DNA of 20,391 nt from Euprymna scolopes (lineage: Eukaryota; Mollusca; Cephalopoda; Sepiida; Sepiolidae), in contig CM044489.1 of NCBI GenBank assembly GCA_024364805.1, positions 100,312,672-100,333,062 of the forward strand, in the 5' to 3' direction. Positions 16,966 to 20,391 of the stretch are shown here, piece by piece. The position numbers were made by a program, and so were the translations under genes. Every line of letters starts with the position of its first letter. Positions within the stretch are counted from its first letter, which is position 1. Below the pieces are notes generated by a model. It saw nothing but the letters and a program-made list of their open reading frames with translations. It did no database searches and had not been told where the DNA came from.

Positions 16966-18295
16966 AAAACACAGATAGAAGAATAGGCTGGGCAGAGAGG
17001 GAAAACGATTAGGGTAGAAGGAGAAGAAACACATAAGAGGAAGAGTGAAAGACAGGTAGATATATAGTGAAAAGTAGAAAGCGATAAGTTTTAGTATAGG
17101 GATGCTACACACACGTTTTAACCTTTTCTATTCGTTATTTTATGTTGTGCATCGTTGCTAGTTGTGGAATTACAAAAAACGTATATGTAGCATAACAGGT
17201 TTATATACAAACGTTGCCAAATAAATAAGTGTGCGTAGATATCGACTGTCTATATAAATGTGTTTATACAATATTCACATCAATGTGTAACTTATATGGT
17301 GGCGTGCATATACAGATGCCAAGTGTGTATGTGAAGTGTATAATATCGTGTCTGCACGCACCTTATTTTATCGCTCCATTCTCTTCTCGCGATTCTCACC
17401 TGCTTTAAGTTCTGGAAACTAAATACTTCCATCCTGGTTATATTGTATAATTTTATTTCGTTGATGTTTTGCGTGTCGGAGTTTTTAACGTCTCTCTAGA
17501 TTTTCATATCTTTCAAAATGTGTCCCTTAAAACTTCCGTGAACAGACCTGTCGGTTCAAAACTAAAATCTCCGATTCTGATTGTCTGCTCTACTGATTTG
17601 TGTTTTACTTGCATATATCAAAAACTATTTCTTTGTTCTTTGTGTAAAATAGTAAATTCTTTGTTTATTTTCAAATGTAAATATTTTAATATTTTGCTCA
17701 AACTAAATTTCAAAGTCCCTTTCTATCGTTAACTTCATAATATTCAGCCATTATATTCTTGTTATTATAAATATTTTAAACGGCTTTTAAAACAAATTCC
17801 GAATCTGTTATTGTTTTTTTATAATTTATTTTCTAACATTGTTTACGAAATATTTGCTAATTTTTAAGTTACCTGCCTATCCAACACCAGCGAATCACAT
17901 ATTTTTCTAAGATTTCATATATTTTCCCCTCATTGTCTCTACTACCTGGGGTTATTGTTATTGAGCGAATTTCTGAATAATCTGATAAAATTCCATCTAC
18001 TAACATCTCTATGGTGAGTTTAATATATACAATATAGAAACGTTAGTATATTTTTACAAGATTAAAGATAAAGAAAGTTTTTTTTTCCATCGTATATGAT
18101 CTAATTTAGTTTATTAATAAACTCGTTTGCTACTGATGATCGATTACTGACAACATGTACTCTTCTATCTTCTGTTGACTCCTACAATCATTTAGTTGTC
18201 TCAGTTAAGATCAAGAGTGTATCGATACTCTATATCTAATTAGGCAGTCTCAAATCCTTCCTCTCTAAAATTCCTCTCCATTCTTTTTAGTCGCG
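16966..18295. other. AT-rich DNA without recognisable gene
   Basis: An 87-codon open frame at 17469-17732 has no domain I know. A possible very worn U2-like piece (ttaagatcaag, then a palindrome GTATCGATAC) lies near 18206-18235. Otherwise I see nothing. Confidence 0.5.
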
Positions 18296-18352
18296 TGCAA
18301 GCGACTCTATAAGTCACGCCATCGGTCGGTCGGTCTGTCGGTCTGTCCGTAA
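18291..18352 (+). repeat. Small hairpin plus (GGTC)-like tandem, leading into the U2-like cluster
   Basis: AGTCGC/GCGACT form a 6-bp stem (18289-18306). Next is CGGTCGGTCGGTCTGTCGG, a short tetranucleotide-like run. It directly precedes the first U2-like copy and may be the leader of the same repeat. Confidence 0.6.
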
Positions 18353-18362
18353 CACTTTTGTG

Positions 18363-18395
18363 CTTGGCCTTTTTGGTTAAGATCAAAGGCCAGTT
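18363..18395 (+). repeat. U2 snRNA-derived head, copy A (worn)
   Basis: CTTGGCCTTTTTGGTTAAG followed by ATCAAA matches the start of U2 snRNA (CTCGGCCTTTTGGCTAAGAT then CAAG) with three changes and an extra T. Similarity ends there. TGGCCTTT pairs with AAAGGCCA eight of eight around the loop. Confidence 0.6.
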
Positions 18396-18427
18396 GTTAA
18401 TAGATGCTATTCTTAGCTTTTTAAGTA

Positions 18428-18486
18428 TTTCTTGGCCTTTTGGCCAATATCAAAGTGTAGTATCTGTTCCGGCAGATACTACAAGC
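18428..18486 (+). repeat. U2 snRNA-derived head, copy B
   Basis: TTCTTGGCCTTTTGGCCAAT, ATCAAAG, TGTAGTATCTGTTC corresponds to about the first 45 nt of U2 snRNA, including the GUAGUA branch-point recognition segment. Compared with U2 it has CTTGG for CTCGG, GGCC for GGCT and CAAA for CAA. After TTC it leaves U2 and forms a perfect 10-bp hairpin, GTAGTATCTG (18457-18466) with CAGATACTAC (18473-18482). Confidence 0.75.
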
Positions 18487-18674
18487 AAAGACCATGTGTG
18501 GTGGCAACTCCACATATAAGACCTTGGTCAGTGTAGGGGCAACTCTTCATACCAATTGTCACTATCCAGCTCCCCTACTCCCCGGGGAGTTGGTCCCCAT
18601 TTCCCCTTCACTCCTCACATTAAAAATCAGCCTTGTGCCTAATTTGCTCTGTGGGGGAGCAAGTAAATACCCTT

Positions 18675-18730
18675 TTCTTGGCGTTTTGGCCAAGATCAAA
18701 CTGTAGTATCTGTTCTTACTACATGCTGTA
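18675..18730 (+). repeat. U2 snRNA-derived head, copy C
   Basis: TTCTTGGCGTTTTGGCCAAG, ATCAAAC, TGTAGTATCTGTTCTTA. It shares with copy B the CTTGG, GGCC and CAAA changes that U2 lacks, and the downstream TACTACA(A/T)G. It forms a 7-bp hairpin TGTAGTA (18702-18708) with TACTACA (18717-18723). The 190 bp between B and C holds a perfect 14-bp palindrome actccccggggagt (about 18577-18590). Confidence 0.75.
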
Positions 18731-18753
18731 CTTATGTTTGTAGCTTTGTGATA

Positions 18754-18810
18754 TAAAGTGGGGGATCACTTTTCTCTATTAATTTAATGTAAAATGATCA
18801 CTCACTTTAC
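18754..18810. repeat. Short inverted repeat downstream of the U2-like cluster
   Basis: TAAAGTGGGGGATCACTTTT (18754-18773) and AAAATGATCACTCACTTTA (18791-18809) are complementary with few mismatches around a 17-nt AT loop. Confidence 0.7.
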
Positions 18811-18828
18811 AACCAGTCAGTCTCAAAG

Positions 18829-18990
18829 CCATTCAAGTCATTCTCCAGATCATTTAAGTTGTTTTTAAAGGATTCCAGTTATTTTTTAAGCATTCAAGTT
18901 ATTCTTAAGGTCATTCAATTCATCCTTAAGTTCATTAAAGTCATTCTAATCATTTATTTTTTATTCATTTAAGTCATTTCAGGCCATTTT
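18829..18990 (+). repeat. Degenerate 20-bp tandem repeat
   Basis: Seven or eight units of about 20-21 bp with consensus near TCATTCAAGTTATTCTTAAG. Units diverge by several bases each, pointing to an old array. Confidence 0.75.
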
Positions 18991-19044
18991 AGTTTATCTT
19001 TAAGAATTTCATGTCAATCCCACATTCACGCATTCATTCAGGGT

Positions 19045-20310
19045 GTTCACTGCATGTCTTACATTAAATTGACAAAAAGGTTCTTGTGGAATTTTTAATT
19101 TGGATTTCAAAAGATTTATTTTCAAATAAGTTTTTGTTATAATACCTTTACTTTATATATCAGTTTAAAGAGCGTTTTTCACTCTATTTTATCGTTTAAA
19201 TTACAATTGTTTTAAAATAATTATGTCTTTTCAGAACGTTTAATACAAGATGGAAAAAAACAAATGCGCACAATTTTCTTTTTTCACTCAAGCTAGGCCA
19301 AAAGGCTGCTGAAACAGCTCGCGATATCAACGAATCGTTTCGTCCAGGAACCACTTTAGAACGCATGGCACAATAGTGGTTTAAGAAATTACGTGACTGC
19401 GACGAGAATCTTGAAGAAGATGGGCGTTATGGTCGGCTATCGGATGTTGTCAACAGTCAATTAAGATCTTTAGTCGAAGCCAATCCACGCACAACTGTTA
19501 GAGAAGTTGCTTTTAAATCAGAAGTAACGTATACGACAATTTCCAACAACTTGGGAGAGATTAGAAAGACAAAACATTTGGTAAATGGGCACCTCACGAA
19601 TTGAACGACAACCAAAGTAACGCCGTTATGAACTATCATCTTCCTTTTATTAACGCAACAAGAACAACGGTGTGTCGACCGGGTTGTAATTTGCGATGAA
19701 AAGTGGTGTCTTTACGAACACTGGCGACGCTCACCTCAGTGGCTAAACGCCTACGAAGCTGTACGACACTTCCCGAAGACAGAGTTGCACCAAAAGTAGG
19801 TCATGCTAGCTGTTTAATGTCTGCGACCGATCTCATCTATTACAGGGGAAAGTACTGTCAACAAATGGATGAAATACATCAGAAACTTCGACATCAACAC
19901 CCAGCATTTGTCAACAGAAAAGGCCCAATTCTCCTTCACGACAATGCCCGACTACACACCACACATTGCTAAACCTATCCTGCAGAAGTTGAACGAATTG
20001 GGCTACGAAACTCTAATTCATCAGCCATACTTTCCAGAACTCTCATCTACCGACTACCACTTTTTCAAACCTCGACAACATTCTGCGTGAGAAATGCTTC
20101 CAAAACCAAAGCGATATTAAAAACGCTTTCAGCGACTTTATTGCCATCAGAACGCAAGATTTTGACATAACTACACTTGTTTTGCGTTGACAAAAATGTG
20201 CTGATTCTGATGCTTTTTCGATCAATAATTCTTTGTTGCAACCGATGTATGATCATCTGAATTAAAAAGTTAAAATCCGTAAGAACTTTCTTGTAAACCT
20301 GATAAATTTC
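19045..20310 (+). mobile_element. Mariner-like transposon, near full length, decayed
   Basis: A transposase pseudogene of normal length is bounded by weak inverted ends. GGTTCTTGTGGAATTT inside the left end (near 19079) mirrors AAAATCCGTAAGAAC inside the right end (near 20271), and the outward bases match at about 60%. The exact termini and TA duplications are not certain. Sequence relatives are SETMAR/Hsmar1-type mariners. Confidence 0.75.
19250..20264 (+). pseudogene. Mariner (SETMAR/Hsmar1-like) transposase pseudogene
   Basis: It begins ATGGAAAAAAACAAATG at 19250. The HTH region reads KAAETARDINESFRPGTTLE, with an in-frame TAG near 19374, then WFKKLRDCDENLEEDGRYGR. The second HTH follows as LRSLVEANPRTTVREVAFKS. 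The catalytic part shows VVICDEKWCLYEHWRRSPQW (first Asp), GPILLHDNARLHT (second Asp) and QPYFPELSSTDYHFFK (third Asp), consistent with DD34D. A roughly 10-bp insertion just after HDNARLHT shifts the frame, and other frameshifts and stops occur. All three acidic residues are still readable, but no intact protein is encoded. Confidence 0.9.
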
Positions 20311-20327
20311 TTTGGTTAATCACTAGT

Positions 20328-20391
20328 ATTAATAGTTATATGCTGTTTATAAATAGTTATATTCTTTTTATTAATAGTTATATGCTTTTTA
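20328..20391 (+). repeat. 21-bp tandem repeat, cut by window end
   Basis: Three units near ATTAATAGTTATATGCTTTTT at 20328, 20349 and 20370. The middle unit differs at three positions. The array continues beyond the window. Confidence 0.85.

Noticed and set aside
16428-16986. Poly-I/V, poly-L and poly-N open frames of 90-166 codons
   Set aside because: Artefacts of the compound triplet tract, in several frames at once.
17994-18011. 17-base match tccatctactaacatct shared with 13526-13542
   Set aside because: No similarity on either side; in AT-rich DNA this can occur by chance.
18363-18730. Functional U2 snRNA gene
   Set aside because: Only about 25-45 nt of the U2 5' end is present in each copy; the Sm site and 3' stem-loops are not recognisable.

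Overview
The window looks like repeat-rich, AT-rich intergenic or intronic DNA from a metazoan. I think it is a mollusc, most likely a cephalopod such as an octopus, because of the mix of old mariner/Tc1 copies, jockey/CR1-like LINEs, an REL-endonuclease LINE, Penelope-like remains and trinucleotide tracts. The species call is inference, not something the sequence proves. There is no bacterial gene organisation and no intact protein-coding gene. The only piece that resembles a host exon is a 77-codon open segment at 783-1013 ending at a textbook 5' splice site.

Left part (1-5094): an AT microsatellite, AT-rich DNA, the candidate exon, a tiny LINE 3' tail (1399-1458), a tRNA-derived SINE-like piece (2757-2832), an internally deleted mariner with clear inverted ends and a TA duplication (2996-3877), a 200-bp near-perfect palindrome carrying a hammerhead-like motif (4531-4734), a trinucleotide tract and a LINE 3' fragment (4797-5094).

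Centre (5095-11400): a large minisatellite of a 25-bp unit, about 200 monomers. It contains a solo LTR with 5-bp target duplications (6113-6387) and a 5'-truncated LINE with a YADD reverse transcriptase core (9229-10265). The array shows higher-order structure: a 125-bp five-monomer tandem duplication and a recurring variant monomer.

Right part (11401-20391): an AAT tract joined to a decayed REL-endonuclease LINE (11716-13156); a Penelope-like GIY-YIG fragment (13310-13660) followed by a cluster of hammerhead-like hairpins and a 480-bp foldback (13730-14790); a second internally deleted Tc1/mariner element with 28-bp ends (14876-15763); a 480-bp trinucleotide tract; a cluster of repeats whose 5' part derives from U2 snRNA (18363-18730); a 20-bp degenerate tandem repeat; and a nearly full-length but broken mariner (about 19045-20310).

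The observations most worth following are the U2-snRNA-headed repeats, whose shared derived changes argue for one amplified snRNA-headed family, and the recurrent CTGANGA-hairpin-GAAAC modules beside Penelope-like remains, two of them arranged as foldbacks.
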